64,000 bases of DNA from Alphaproteobacteria bacterium (GTDB taxonomy: Bacteria; Pseudomonadota; Alphaproteobacteria; Micavibrionales; Micavibrionaceae): assembly GCA_017302165.1 (NCBI GenBank), contig JAFLCW010000001.1, positions 372,001 to 436,000 of the forward strand, given 5' to 3'. Shown here piece after piece: positions 17,816 to 27,590 of the stretch (the first letter of the stretch is position 1; every line of letters starts with the position of its first letter). The notes below the pieces were generated by a model, which saw nothing but the letters and a program-made list of their open reading frames with translations, did no database searches and was not told the origin of the DNA. Made by a program: the position numbers and the translations under genes.

Positions 17816-18466
17816 ATGCGCGCATTTTTGAAAAAAACTCTATCGGAACAGCGGCTTACCACCTATGAGGCCCTTGCTCAGAAACCGCATGAAACAAGGA
17901 CGGCTGAAAAACTCTACGGGCTTAATTTGCTCTATTCCAAAGAACTCTATGTGATTTTGGCCGGATTAGAAATCGTGGTGAGAAACACGTTTCACACGGC
18001 TATTCAAAATTACTATCAAACGCCAAATTGGATGTCTATGTCGCTATTACAACATAAACATCAAAGGCAAGTCGATGATGCAAATAGCCGTTTAATTTTA
18101 TTAAAGCGTAATAACTATGCGATTGATGATCTGATTGCACAGTTAAATTTTGGTTTTTGGGTTCATTTATGTGATCGTCCATATGAAAAAACAATTTGGA
18201 AAAATGCGTTATTTAAATGTTTTTCTCATCTTGGAAAAAAACCTGATCGAAAAGAAATAGAAAGCGATTTAAAGGTTTGTCACAAACTTAGAAATAAGAT
18301 TGCCCATCTTGAACCGATCATTAAATATGAATCAACGCTTATTCAAGATTATAGAACAGCTCTAAATTTAATGTATGCCATCTCTCCAGAAGCACAGGAA
18401 TGGTTTAAGTTACTATCAAATTTTGAACGCGTATGGGAAAATAGATACGAAGGAAAATCGGAATGA
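17816..18466 (+). CDS. Abi_2/AbiF-like HEPN protein (abortive infection family)
   Basis: 216 residues. YSKELYVILAGLEIVVRN (E52, R56-N57), LIAQLNFGFWVHL and CHKLRNKIAHLEPI match the Abi-like family. R159-N160-x3-H164 is the RNx3H (Rx4H) signature of HEPN ribonucleases, so RNA cleavage is the expected activity, probably restrained until phage attack. It is clearly more AT-rich than its neighbours and has a candidate structured RNA divergent from it. Its stop overlaps the fadN-like start by ATGA, an odd coupling of a likely defence gene to a housekeeping gene. Confidence 0.85.
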   Translation: MRAFLKKTLSEQRLTTYEALAQKPHETRTAEKLYGLNLLYSKELYVILAGLEIVVRNTFHTAIQNYYQTPNWMSMSLLQHKHQRQVDDANSRLILLKRNNYAIDDLIAQLNFGFWVHLCDRPYEKTIWKNALFKCFSHLGKKPDRKEIESDLKVCHKLRNKIAHLEPIIKYESTLIQDYRTALNLMYAISPEAQEWFKLLSNFERVWENRYEGKSE

Positions 18467-20862
18467 CCATTCAAAAAGTTGCGGTATTAGGCTCTGGGGT
18501 GATGGGAAGTGGTATCGCGGCGCAAATCGCCAATGCGGGTGTGCCGGTTGTCTTGCTGGATATCGTGCCGAAAGATGCGGGTGATCGCAATATGCTGGCC
18601 AAAGGTGCCGTGGACAAAATGCTCAAAGCGGATCCCGCGCCCTTCATGCATAAACGCAATGCCAAACTGATTACCTGTGGCAATCTGGAAGATGATCTGG
18701 CCTTGCTGAAGGAATGCGATTGGATCGTCGAAGTGGTACTGGAAGACATTACCGTCAAGCACGCAACCTATGAAAAAATAGCCCCCTACCGGAAGCCGGG
18801 AGCTGTGGTGTCGTCCAACACATCCACGATTCCACTAGAAAAACTGACCGAAAAAGCGGACACAGATTTTCAAAAACATTTCATGATTACGCATTTCTTT
18901 AACCCGCCGCGATATATGAGATTGCTGGAGGTTGTGACCGGTTCAAAAACCGACACATCGGCCACGGGGCGCGTGCGTGATTTTTGTGATCGTCATTTGG
19001 GTAAAGGGGTTGTGGTATGCCGGGATACACCGGGATTCATTGCCAATCGGCTGGGCGTGTTTTGGTTGACGGCTGGGATCAACGAAGCGCTTAAGCAAAA
19101 CGTCTCGGTTGAAATTGCCGATGCCGTGATGTCAAAACCGGTGGGCATACCCAAAACAGGTGTGTTTGGGTTGCTGGATTTGATCGGTATTGATCTTATC
19201 CCCAAACTGGCGAGTTCTTTATTATCAACCCTACCGGCACATGATGGCTATCGCGCGCTTCATATCGATCATCCTTTTATTCATGACATGATCAAGGCGG
19301 GTTATACGGGGCGTAAAGGGAAGGGCGGTTTTTACCGTCTGAATCCTGATCCGGCGGCCAAAAAAGAAAAACAGGCACTTAAATTATCCGCAAGCACCTT
19401 CGCCGAAGGCCAGTATATGAAATCAGATAAAATATCCTTGCCCAGTATTGATGCCGGCAAAAAAGGTCTTCGGGCTGTGGTGGAATCCCCGGATGCGGGC
19501 GGGCAGTATGCGCTGGCGGTCCTTTCACAGACGCTTCATTATGCCGCGTGCCTCGCGGGAGAGATCGCCGACAATATTGCCGATATCGATGAAGCGATGC
19601 GCCTTGGGTATAATTGGAAAAAAGGCCCCTTTGAAATGATGGATGATCTGGGGCCGGCATGGCTTTCGGCGCATTGGCAAAAACAGGGCTGGACGGTACC
19701 TCCGATTATGACGCAACTGGGGGATCGCTCCTTTTATAAAATCGAACAGGGCAAAATATATTATTTCGGGTCAGATGGCACATACCATCTTTTGAAACGC
19801 GCCGACGGGGTGATGTTATTGTCGGATATTAAGCTAGCCTCTAAACCCTTGATTAAAACAGGTTCCGCCAGTGTCTGGGATATAGGCGATGGCGTTGTCT
19901 GTGTTGAATTCACGGGGAAAATGAACGCGCTGGACGACCAAGTGTTCGAGGCCTATTGGCAGGCCATTAAACTGATTGGTGATGGCAAGGGTGCCTACAA
20001 AGCGATGGTCATATACAATGAAGGGTCAAATTTTTCGGCTGGCGCCAATCTGGGGCTGGCGATTTTTGCCATGAATATTGCCCTGTGGCCGCAGATTGAG
20101 GAATTAGTAACGGGCGGACAAAAAGTGTACAAAGCCCTTAAATTTGCACCTTTCCCTGTCGTAGCCGCGCCGTCCGGCATGGCCTTGGGGGGCGGATGTG
20201 AAATATTGCTTCATGCCGACCATGTACAGGCGCATGCCGAAACCTATTGCGGGTTGGTCGAAGTCGGTGTGGGTTTGATCCCCGGCTGGGGCGGATGCAA
20301 GGAAATGATTCTGAGATACATGGACGAAGAACGCCGTGCATACGATAAAGCAACCGGAGGAAAACGTGTCTGGTTTTCCCCCAAGAACACCCCGATGGGT
20401 GCTGTGCGAAAAGCCTTTGAATTAATTGCCGTGGCGACGGTGGCAAAATCAGCCTTCGAAGCCAAGGATTATAAATATCTTCGTGATAGTGACGGGATTA
20501 CCATGAACCGGGATCGTTTGCTGTTTGACGCCAAGCAAAAAGCCTTGGAACTCGCCAAACATTATGCCCCGCCTTTGAAAGTCGAAGATATTAAATTACC
20601 CGGCCCATCTGGACGATACGCGCTGGACATGGCGGTGGCTGACTTGCGCAAATCTGGTAAGGCCACACCCTATGATGTGGTGGTCTCTTCGGCGTTAGCA
20701 CGCGTGCTCACCGGGGGTGACAAGGCAGATTGGACAAAACCGATATCAGAGGACGATATCTTGAAACTTGAAGCGGCCGAATTCATGAAATTGGTGCATC
20801 AAGATGGCACCATGGCGCGGGTTGAGCACATGTTGGAAAAAGGCAAGCCGCTCCGGAATTAA
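18463..20862 (+). CDS. Multifunctional 3-hydroxyacyl-CoA dehydrogenase / enoyl-CoA hydratase (FadN type)
   Basis: 799 residues. The N-terminal half is an NAD-binding dehydrogenase (GSGVMGSG at 10-17, catalytic THFFNPPRYM, DTPGFIANRL). The C-terminal half is crotonase-like (NFSAGANLG, ALGGGCEILLHAD, VGVGLIPGWGG). This dehydrogenase-first order is that of FadN rather than E. coli FadB. It performs two beta-oxidation steps, and the nearby thiolase completes the cycle. It starts by ATGA overlap with the Abi gene and ends convergent with cmk (4-base overlap). Confidence 0.92.
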   Translation: MTIQKVAVLGSGVMGSGIAAQIANAGVPVVLLDIVPKDAGDRNMLAKGAVDKMLKADPAPFMHKRNAKLITCGNLEDDLALLKECDWIVEVVLEDITVKHATYEKIAPYRKPGAVVSSNTSTIPLEKLTEKADTDFQKHFMITHFFNPPRYMRLLEVVTGSKTDTSATGRVRDFCDRHLGKGVVVCRDTPGFIANRLGVFWLTAGINEALKQNVSVEIADAVMSKPVGIPKTGVFGLLDLIGIDLIPKLASSLLSTLPAHDGYRALHIDHPFIHDMIKAGYTGRKGKGGFYRLNPDPAAKKEKQALKLSASTFAEGQYMKSDKISLPSIDAGKKGLRAVVESPDAGGQYALAVLSQTLHYAACLAGEIADNIADIDEAMRLGYNWKKGPFEMMDDLGPAWLSAHWQKQGWTVPPIMTQLGDRSFYKIEQGKIYYFGSDGTYHLLKRADGVMLLSDIKLASKPLIKTGSASVWDIGDGVVCVEFTGKMNALDDQVFEAYWQAIKLIGDGKGAYKAMVIYNEGSNFSAGANLGLAIFAMNIALWPQIEELVTGGQKVYKALKFAPFPVVAAPSGMALGGGCEILLHADHVQAHAETYCGLVEVGVGLIPGWGGCKEMILRYMDEERRAYDKATGGKRVWFSPKNTPMGAVRKAFELIAVATVAKSAFEAKDYKYLRDSDGITMNRDRLLFDAKQKALELAKHYAPPLKVEDIKLPGPSGRYALDMAVADLRKSGKATPYDVVVSSALARVLTGGDKADWTKPISEDDILKLEAAEFMKLVHQDGTMARVEHMLEKGKPLRN

Positions 20863-21506
20863 AGAAAGCGCGCAATATCAGAAAGGGCGCGGTTGAATAC
20901 CGCTTCCGCAGAGATATCGGATGTGTCTAACAAGATGGCATCCGGGGCGGGTTTTAAGGGGGCAATCGGCCTATGTATGTCCCGTTCATCCCGCGCCAGA
21001 ATATCCTTGAGCACGTCATCATAAACGGCTGGCAAGCCCATGGCGGATAATTCATCTACCCGGCGGCGTGCCCGAACATCAGGCCGGGCAATCACAAAAA
21101 ACTTCACGGGGGCTTCGGGGCATATGACCGTGCCGCAATCCCGGCCATCTAGTACCGCACCTTTTGTGGCACGCCGGGCAAATTGCCGTTGAGCCTCGAG
21201 CAAGGCCGCCCGCACGGACGGCATACTGGCAACCACAGATCCAGCATTTCCGGCGGCATCATCCCGCAGGGCCGGATCGGAGAGCATCTCTGGCGTTAAC
21301 GAAGACGTCAGCCTGTTTGCCGCGATGAGGGCAGAAGGTTCGTGATGGGGATCTTGTCCGGCTTTTAAAAGATCATATCCAACACGGCGATAAATTTTTC
21401 CTGTATCCAGATGATCAAACCCTAAATGTGCCGCCAGCGCGCGCGCCAGTGTTCCTTTTCCGCTTCCGGCGGGACCATCAATGGTAATGATGAAAGGCGG
21501 GGTCAT
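20859..21506 (-). CDS. cmk: (d)CMP kinase
   Basis: Phosphorylates CMP and dCMP. P-loop IDGPAGSGKGTLA at the N-terminus, DTGKIYRRVGYDLL, LDGRDCGTVICPEA, and the substrate-contact region RDERDIHRPIAPLKPAPDAILLDTS. Length 215 is normal. In many Alphaproteobacteria aroA, cmk and rpsA are adjacent; here aroA is 0.7 kb away with a lipoprotein gene between, and rpsA is not in the window. Confidence 0.97.
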   Translation of the reverse strand: MTPPFIITIDGPAGSGKGTLARALAAHLGFDHLDTGKIYRRVGYDLLKAGQDPHHEPSALIAANRLTSSLTPEMLSDPALRDDAAGNAGSVVASMPSVRAALLEAQRQFARRATKGAVLDGRDCGTVICPEAPVKFFVIARPDVRARRRVDELSAMGLPAVYDDVLKDILARDERDIHRPIAPLKPAPDAILLDTSDISAEAVFNRALSDIARFL

Positions 21507-21602
21507 GTGGGGCGTAACGTCAAAATAATCCTGTGAATATCCAGAGTCTCTGTCACATTCTGATAGGACGATACTTAATCATACCCTGTAGATTTTGGGA
21601 AC

Positions 21603-22214
21603 ATGAAAAAATCTTATGCGTTCTTATCGTACCTTGGAATAAGCCTGTTTTTGCTGTCAGCCTGTGGGAATACGGGCATTAATCTGTCGGCCTATCGTGA
21701 GTTATCACATTCACCAGAGCGTTTTATTCAATGTCATGGACAAGGATGTACAACGCGGTCACGCACGGGGTTTACCTCTGCGGAATGGAAACGGGTTAAA
21801 GTGCAGATGACACCGCCCGCTAAAAATGCCGAAGCTGAGCGCGTGAAGATTGCTAAAACCATTGCCTTGATGGAACGATTAGTGGGGGCGCATACCGGTA
21901 CGCAGGTTGACCGCGCCGAAGCCAAAGCTCCCAAATCAGATATTTTTCAGATGGATTGTATTGATGAAACCGCCAATACAACCCAGTATCTGAAATTTCT
22001 GGAAACGGCTGGTTTATTTACGTTCCACCGCGTCTCTGATCCCGTCCACCGTGGATTTTTTATCAATGGGATGTGGCCGCACAATACCGCTAGTATTCAG
22101 GAAAAAAAATCGGGTGCTATCTATGTGGTGGACGCGTTTTATCAGGATAATGGAAAGCCTCCGGCAATCATTCCCAAAGAGATATGGGTGGCGGGATGGC
22201 GTCTTGCCCCTTAA
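21603..22214 (+). CDS. Lipoprotein with possible Cys-His-Asp hydrolase triad
   Basis: 203 residues. Signal peptide with lipobox LLSAC (Cys21), so a lipoprotein. The C-terminal half holds QMDCIDETANTTQYL, then MWPHNTA, then IYVVDAFYQDNG: the order Cys, His, Asp in these contexts resembles transglutaminase-like or papain-like hydrolases. This is an inference from motif order only. Divergent from cmk (96 bases between), convergent with aroA (4-base overlap). Confidence 0.75.
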   Translation: MKKSYAFLSYLGISLFLLSACGNTGINLSAYRELSHSPERFIQCHGQGCTTRSRTGFTSAEWKRVKVQMTPPAKNAEAERVKIAKTIALMERLVGAHTGTQVDRAEAKAPKSDIFQMDCIDETANTTQYLKFLETAGLFTFHRVSDPVHRGFFINGMWPHNTASIQEKKSGAIYVVDAFYQDNGKPPAIIPKEIWVAGWRLAP

Positions 22215-23590
22215 GAAATATGCGCGCCCAGTTTTTTCATCAGTGGTAAAAAATCAGGGAAGCTGGTAGCAATCGGCGAGCCGTCATCCACGGTGATAGG
22301 CGCACGGGTGACCGTTCCTAACACCAGAAAACTCATGGCAATGCGATGATCGAGTGCCGTCGCAATGGTGACACCGCCTTCGGGGGGCGTTCCTGTACCA
22401 TAGATGGTCAAATCGCTCTCTCCCATCTCCAGTTTTACCCCGCAGGCAGAAAGTCCCTGAGCGATCATCAGCAATCTATCGCTTTCTTTTACGCGCAATT
22501 CTTCCAAACCCGTCATGCGGGTGATCCCTTCGGCACAGGCCGCGGCACAGGCTAAAATCGGAAATTCATCAATCATAGACGGTACACGTTCCACCGGAAC
22601 ATCAATGCCACGTAGCTGGTGACGTCCCGTGATTATTATATCCGCCACAGGCTCCCCACCCTGTATGCGCTGATTTTCAAAACGAATGTCGCCGCCCATA
22701 TCGATCAAGGTTTGATACACCCCTGTCCGGCGCGGGTTCATGCCGATATTGTTGAGACGAATGTCAGACCCAGCATTGAGCAGGGCGGCGACAGCCGGAA
22801 AGGCGGCCGAAGAGGGATCAGACGGTACCGTTACATGGGCGCCCACCATTTCCTGTTGTCCATGTACACGCACGCACTGCGCGCCGTTATCCAAATCTTC
22901 GACATCAACCCGCACCCCGAAATGACGAAGCATGTTTTCGCTATGGTCGCGTGTGGGTTTTGTTTCTATCACAGACGTCACGCCGCGTGCCGATAAGCCA
23001 GCCAACAAAATAGCTGATTTCACCTGCGCCGAGGCCACAGGCAAGGTATATTCAATCGGCAAAATCCGGTCAGTTCCAGTCATGGCTAGCGGCAATCGGC
23101 CGCCGTCTCGTGACATGAAACGTGCCCCCATCATCTCCAGCGGTTTCATGACTCGCGCCATCGGTCGTTTGATGAGCGAAGCATCACCTGTAAACAAGGC
23201 GGTCATGTTGTGTCCAGCGACCAGCCCCATCAATAACCGTGTTGAGGTACCGGAATTTCCCATGTCCAAAATCTGTGATGGTTCATGAAGGCCGCCAACG
23301 CCCACGCCCCGGCACCGCCAAAGACCGTCCGATCCTTTTTCAATAAAGGCGCCCATCGCGCGCATGGCTTGAGCCGTGTTGAGGACATCTTCGCCTTCCA
23401 GAAGACCTGTAATCACCGTTTCGCCGACAGCAAGACCGCCAAACATTAAGGCGCGATGTGAAATGGATTTATCTCCCGGGATAACGGCAACACCCGTTAA
23501 AGGGTTTTGCGTGCGTGAGGATGTGAGGGGCTGGGCGGGTGACGTAGCATGCATAGATCCCGTGATACCGGGCTGTAACGTATCTGACAA
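22211..23590 (-). CDS. aroA: 3-phosphoshikimate 1-carboxyvinyltransferase (EPSP synthase)
   Basis: Penultimate step of chorismate synthesis. Motifs: PGDKSISHRAL, MGNSGTSTRLLMG, SAQVKSAILLAGL, TRDHSENML, and KESDRL. RDHSE, GDKS and SAQVK are features of class II enzymes, but the fourth class II motif NPTR reads NPRR here and the GNSGTSTR loop keeps the class I-like Gly. Length 459 including about 25 non-conserved N-terminal residues; MHATSP at 23554 is an alternative start. The gene follows a small membrane protein gene by nine bases. Confidence 0.96.
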   Translation of the reverse strand: MSDTLQPGITGSMHATSPAQPLTSSRTQNPLTGVAVIPGDKSISHRALMFGGLAVGETVITGLLEGEDVLNTAQAMRAMGAFIEKGSDGLWRCRGVGVGGLHEPSQILDMGNSGTSTRLLMGLVAGHNMTALFTGDASLIKRPMARVMKPLEMMGARFMSRDGGRLPLAMTGTDRILPIEYTLPVASAQVKSAILLAGLSARGVTSVIETKPTRDHSENMLRHFGVRVDVEDLDNGAQCVRVHGQQEMVGAHVTVPSDPSSAAFPAVAALLNAGSDIRLNNIGMNPRRTGVYQTLIDMGGDIRFENQRIQGGEPVADIIITGRHQLRGIDVPVERVPSMIDEFPILACAAACAEGITRMTGLEELRVKESDRLLMIAQGLSACGVKLEMGESDLTIYGTGTPPEGGVTIATALDHRIAMSFLVLGTVTRAPITVDDGSPIATSFPDFLPLMKKLGAHIS

Positions 23591-23599
23591 GAGCGATTT

Positions 23600-23956
23600 T
23601 TATAAAGACGCGCCAAAGGTTTGGATAGCGACCCATAGCCCGCCGAGCGCGAGCCCTGTCCAAAAAAATAACCCTTGCGGAAACGGCCACCGCCAGAACG
23701 AAAAGCGCGAAAGTTCATAAGTTTTGAGCGTGATATCGGTTTTTTTCTGCTGGCTGAAGTCAAAAGATTTTTTTTTGATTTCGACCTTTGAATAAAGCCG
23801 TGTTTTCATCAAATGCCGTGCTGAACGGCAGGCGTTATCCAAATCAGTAAACGTATCATGCCGGTTCCATCGGCTATGTGTTCGGCCTTCGGCCGGTAAA
23901 TCATAGGTATAGATCGCATATTCCACAGCGCGGGACAGAGTGTGGGGAAGCGGCAT
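23600..23956 (-). CDS. Small single-helix membrane protein
   Basis: 118 residues. The N-terminal 85 are polar and basic (YAIYTYDLPAEGRTHSRWN, RLYSKVEIKKKSFDF), and one hydrophobic helix (FPQGLFFWTGLALGGLWVAIQTF) is near the C-terminus, so it is probably a cytoplasmic domain with a C-terminal anchor. No family recognised. It lies just upstream of aroA in the same orientation and is divergent from ftsK, with about 210 bases between. Confidence 0.75.
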   Translation of the reverse strand: MPLPHTLSRAVEYAIYTYDLPAEGRTHSRWNRHDTFTDLDNACRSARHLMKTRLYSKVEIKKKSFDFSQQKKTDITLKTYELSRFSFWRWPFPQGLFFWTGLALGGLWVAIQTFGASL

Positions 23957-24165
23957 AAAACCCCCTGTTTAAGATATGTTTTTAAAAAATCGCGGTAGGT
24001 AAATACGTGTATTGATTTCAGTTCTACCCGGAAATGGTTAACAAAAAGTAAAGATTGACCCTGAGTTGGCCTGACCGTCGATCAAGGGTCTGCGCTTGTG
24101 AAGATAAGCATGACTCTGTAGAATGGGGGCACGTATCGCTAACCCTCTCAATACGGCTCTCCGCC

Positions 24166-26631
24166 ATGGTTCAAAAATATAAAATCAAACGCCGGCAAAG
24201 TGCGTCCTGGCTCCGGTTTATTCCGGCGCCGCTTCAATCCTTTATGGCACGGCGTGTTTATGACGGGCTGGGGTTATCCTATCTCGTGCTAGGACTTTTC
24301 ACGCTCATCTCGCTCATCAGCTACCAACCGTCAGATCCCTCATGGAATACGGCGGCTTCTGGCTCTTCGATTCAGAATTGGGCCGGGGCACCCGGGGCTG
24401 GGTGGGGGGATTTATTATTGCAAACGGTGGGGGCTGGTGGGTTTTTGCTGGGGACAGGTCTCACCTTGTGGGGGATCAGTCTTTTACGACGCCGTCCCAT
24501 TCGTCCGTTTACTCTGCGCTTGATGGCATTGGTCGTCGCCACATTGTTGGCGTCGATGGCGTTGGCCAGGGTGCCGTCATTCGGTTGGCTGACCCAGCCT
24601 TGGCTGGGCGGGAGTGCAGGTCAAATCATGCTTCAATCCATGACGGATCAACTGGGAGGTCTCTCCCACGGGGTTGTGGCGATGATATCGGGGGCACTGG
24701 CTTTGGCGGTGTTTTCTGTGGCATCTGCGTTGCGCCGGGATGAATGGATGTATGCAGGCAGTCTGTTACTCGCATGGGCATATGGCCTTTATGATCGGTT
24801 AATGGCTTTTGGGGAATGGGTGCGTCATTACGGGGATGAAGATCATGCCCCCGCGCGCAAGGTGAGGGGACCTGTGATTGCCAAAAACACATTGCCGCGG
24901 CGTCAGCCCATTCTGCTGGAAGCCAAAACAGCAGATGAGGATGAAGACGAAGAGTCCGAAGAAGACGATTCTGAAGACGATGAAGACGAGACTGAATATG
25001 ACGATGAAAATCGTCTGGCGGCTGGGAATTCTCTGGCATCGATCAAGGTGGTGGCACCAGGTAAAGTCAAGGTAGCAGGGACGCGCCAATCCCGGTTTCA
25101 ATTATTTGATGGCGGTGAATGGGAATTACCGGCTCTTGATTTACTTCAGAACCCACCTGACGACCACGAAGCCGAACAACTGGATGAAAATGCCCTTCGT
25201 ATGAATGCCGAACTGCTTCAGAATGTTCTTTCGGATTTTAACGTGCAAGGTGAAATCGTCTCTATTCATCCAGGGCCCGTGGTCACACTCTATGAACTGG
25301 AACCGGCACCCGGCACTAAATCGTCGCGCGTGATTGGCCTTGCCGATGATATTGCCCGGTCAATGTCGGCCGTATCGGTACGGGTCGCGGTTGTACCGGG
25401 GCGCAATGTGATCGGGATTGAACTTCCCAATAAAAAACGTCAGACCGTATATCTCCAAGAAATGCTTATTACCAACGAATATGATAAAACGCAGGCACGT
25501 TTGCCGCTCGTGTTGGGGAAAGATATTGGCGGAAAGCCGATTATTGCTGATCTGGCGCGCATGCCGCATTTGCTGGTGGCGGGGACAACGGGGTCTGGAA
25601 AATCAGTAGCCATTAATACGATGGTGCTATCGCTTTTGTACCGTCTTCCTCCTGAAAAATGCCGCTTTATCATGATCGACCCCAAGATGCTGGAACTCTC
25701 TGTTTATGATGATATTCCGCATTTGCTGGCACCTGTGGTGACCGAACCGGGACGGGCGATCGTGGCGTTGAAATGGGTGGTTCAGGAAATGGAAGAACGC
25801 TACCGTTCGATGTCCAAACTGGGCGTTCGGAATATTGATGGATATAATGCTCGTTTGGCCGAAGCGCGTAAAAAAGGTGAAGCCTTGATGCGTAAGGTTC
25901 AAACCGGGTTTGATGTCGAAACCGGCAAACCTGTTTATGAAGAACAGCCGCTTGATCTGACAGACCTGCCCTATATTGTCGTGATCGTCGATGAATTCGC
26001 TGACCTGATGCTGGTGGCAGGCAAGGATGTTGAAAACGCCATCCAGCGTCTGGCACAGATGGCACGTGCCGCCGGGATACATTTGATTATGGCGACCCAG
26101 CGGCCTTCGGTGGATGTGATTACCGGGGTCATCAAGGCCAATTTCCCAACCCGTATTTCTTTTGCTGTGACGTCAAAAATTGACTCCCGCACTATTTTGG
26201 GTGAAGGCGGCGCAGAACAATTATTAGGGCAAGGGGATATGCTCTATATGGCCGCAGGCGGCCGTATTACGCGGGTTCATGGGCCTTTTGCATCAGATGC
26301 GGATGTCGAAAATGTTGTGAATTTTCTAAAGTCTCAGGCAGAGCCGTCCTATCTGGAAGAAATTACCGAAGGCAATGGTGATTTCGGCGATAGCGAGATT
26401 ATGAATGCCATTTTTGCCGGACGCGAAGAGGGTGGATCAAATGATAATCTCTATGATCAGGCGGTGGCTTTGGTGGCTCGGGAACAAAAAGCATCTACAT
26501 CCTTTATCCAGCGTCATCTTCAGATCGGATATAACAAAGCCGCGACTTTGATCGAACGCATGGAAAAAGAGGGCGTTGTGACTCCGGCCAACCGCGTGGG
26601 TAAACGCGAAGTGCTGGTTGGCGCACGGTAA
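24166..26631 (+). CDS. ftsK: DNA translocase FtsK/SpoIIIE
   Basis: Septum-located DNA pump for chromosome segregation. Four to five N-terminal transmembrane helices, an acidic linker (about residues 262-290 rich in Asp/Glu), the alpha/beta motor with Walker A GTTGSGKS (about 472-479) and Walker [26 protein letters not shown], and a C-terminal winged-helix gamma domain ([21 protein letters not shown]). The open frame extends to 24055, but [10 protein letters not shown] at 24166 is the likely start. The linker is shorter than in E. coli FtsK, as is usual outside Gammaproteobacteria. Confidence 0.95.
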   Translation: MVQKYKIKRRQSASWLRFIPAPLQSFMARRVYDGLGLSYLVLGLFTLISLISYQPSDPSWNTAASGSSIQNWAGAPGAGWGDLLLQTVGAGGFLLGTGLTLWGISLLRRRPIRPFTLRLMALVVATLLASMALARVPSFGWLTQPWLGGSAGQIMLQSMTDQLGGLSHGVVAMISGALALAVFSVASALRRDEWMYAGSLLLAWAYGLYDRLMAFGEWVRHYGDEDHAPARKVRGPVIAKNTLPRRQPILLEAKTADEDEDEESEEDDSEDDEDETEYDDENRLAAGNSLASIKVVAPGKVKVAGTRQSRFQLFDGGEWELPALDLLQNPPDDHEAEQLDENALRMNAELLQNVLSDFNVQGEIVSIHPGPVVTLYELEPAPGTKSSRVIGLADDIARSMSAVSVRVAVVPGRNVIGIELPNKKRQTVYLQEMLITNEYDKTQARLPLVLGKDIGGKPIIADLARMPHLLVAGTTGSGKSVAINTMVLSLLYRLPPEKCRFIMIDPKMLELSVYDDIPHLLAPVVTEPGRAIVALKWVVQEMEERYRSMSKLGVRNIDGYNARLAEARKKGEALMRKVQTGFDVETGKPVYEEQPLDLTDLPYIVVIVDEFADLMLVAGKDVENAIQRLAQMARAAGIHLIMATQRPSVDVITGVIKANFPTRISFAVTSKIDSRTILGEGGAEQLLGQGDMLYMAAGGRITRVHGPFASDADVENVVNFLKSQAEPSYLEEITEGNGDFGDSEIMNAIFAGREEGGSNDNLYDQAVALVAREQKASTSFIQRHLQIGYNKAATLIERMEKEGVVTPANRVGKREVLVGAR

Positions 26632-26636
26632 ATATC

Positions 26637-27590
26637 ATGGATATCGTGGGAATAGGCCTTGCCAATATTGATTTAATATCGCATGTGCCGGAGAGTTTTT
26701 TGTCATCTTTTAAGATTACAAAAGGTCAAGCAACAAAATTTTCTGATCTCGATTTCGCCCGGCTTCGCGGGGCATTACCGGCCTATGATGCCCAAGCTGG
26801 CGGGTGTGCCGCCAACACGATATGTGGTCTGGCCGCCGCGGGATTTTCTACCCGGTTCTATGGTAAGTTAGGAGATGATCCCTTCGCCCACACGTTCATC
26901 AGCGGATTTTCTGCGTTCGGTGTGACCTATGATGTACCCTCTCTGGTGGGGGATTCGTCTCAATGTGCGGTTCTTATTACGCCCGATGCCGAGCGCAGTT
27001 TTGCCTATACGAACGGCGCCAGTTGGTCATTGTGCCCTGAGGATATTGATTTCATGGAACTCGCCTCAGCTGGTTTGGTGTATACTGAAATTTATGCCAT
27101 GGCGTTTGGCGGACGACGTCCTTTATGGCCAGAATTGGTCGCCAGTCTTCGTAAAAACAAAGTACCCTTAGCGATCAAGGTGATTGATCAGGAATATGCC
27201 GCGCTCTACCGGACGGCACTATTTGCCTTGGCCGAAGAAGGTATTTTAACAATGTTGATTGGCAACAAAGATAATTTAAAAATTGTATCAGGATATGAAG
27301 AGACACCGGATATTATTGCCCATTTCCAAAAATGGAATTGTGCCGTCCTTATGACGGATGGGCGCGGCTCTGTGCATTATATGAATGGTGCCTATCATGA
27401 AATATATAAACCCGATGTCGAGCATACGCCTTTGAATTCTTCAGGGGCGGGGGATCAATTTGCCGCTGGATTTCTCGAAGGTTTTTTACATCATCATTCC
27501 GTTGAGGCATGTCTGGTCAATGCAGGGCGGCGCGCAAAAGATATTCTGATCGTTAATGCGCCGCGGCCGATAAAATACAGGAAGATATAA
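26637..27590 (+). CDS. PfkB-family carbohydrate/nucleoside kinase
   Basis: 317 residues. GGCAANT (substrate/N-terminal signature), GKLGDDPFA, and the C-terminal signature NSSGAGDQFAAGF (267-279, catalytic Asp273) define a ribokinase-like kinase similar to adenosine or ribokinase-type members. The substrate cannot be read from sequence. It starts five bases after ftsK and overlaps the next gene's start by one base (TAATG), suggesting one transcript. Confidence 0.88.
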   Translation: MDIVGIGLANIDLISHVPESFLSSFKITKGQATKFSDLDFARLRGALPAYDAQAGGCAANTICGLAAAGFSTRFYGKLGDDPFAHTFISGFSAFGVTYDVPSLVGDSSQCAVLITPDAERSFAYTNGASWSLCPEDIDFMELASAGLVYTEIYAMAFGGRRPLWPELVASLRKNKVPLAIKVIDQEYAALYRTALFALAEEGILTMLIGNKDNLKIVSGYEETPDIIAHFQKWNCAVLMTDGRGSVHYMNGAYHEIYKPDVEHTPLNSSGAGDQFAAGFLEGFLHHHSVEACLVNAGRRAKDILIVNAPRPIKYRKI

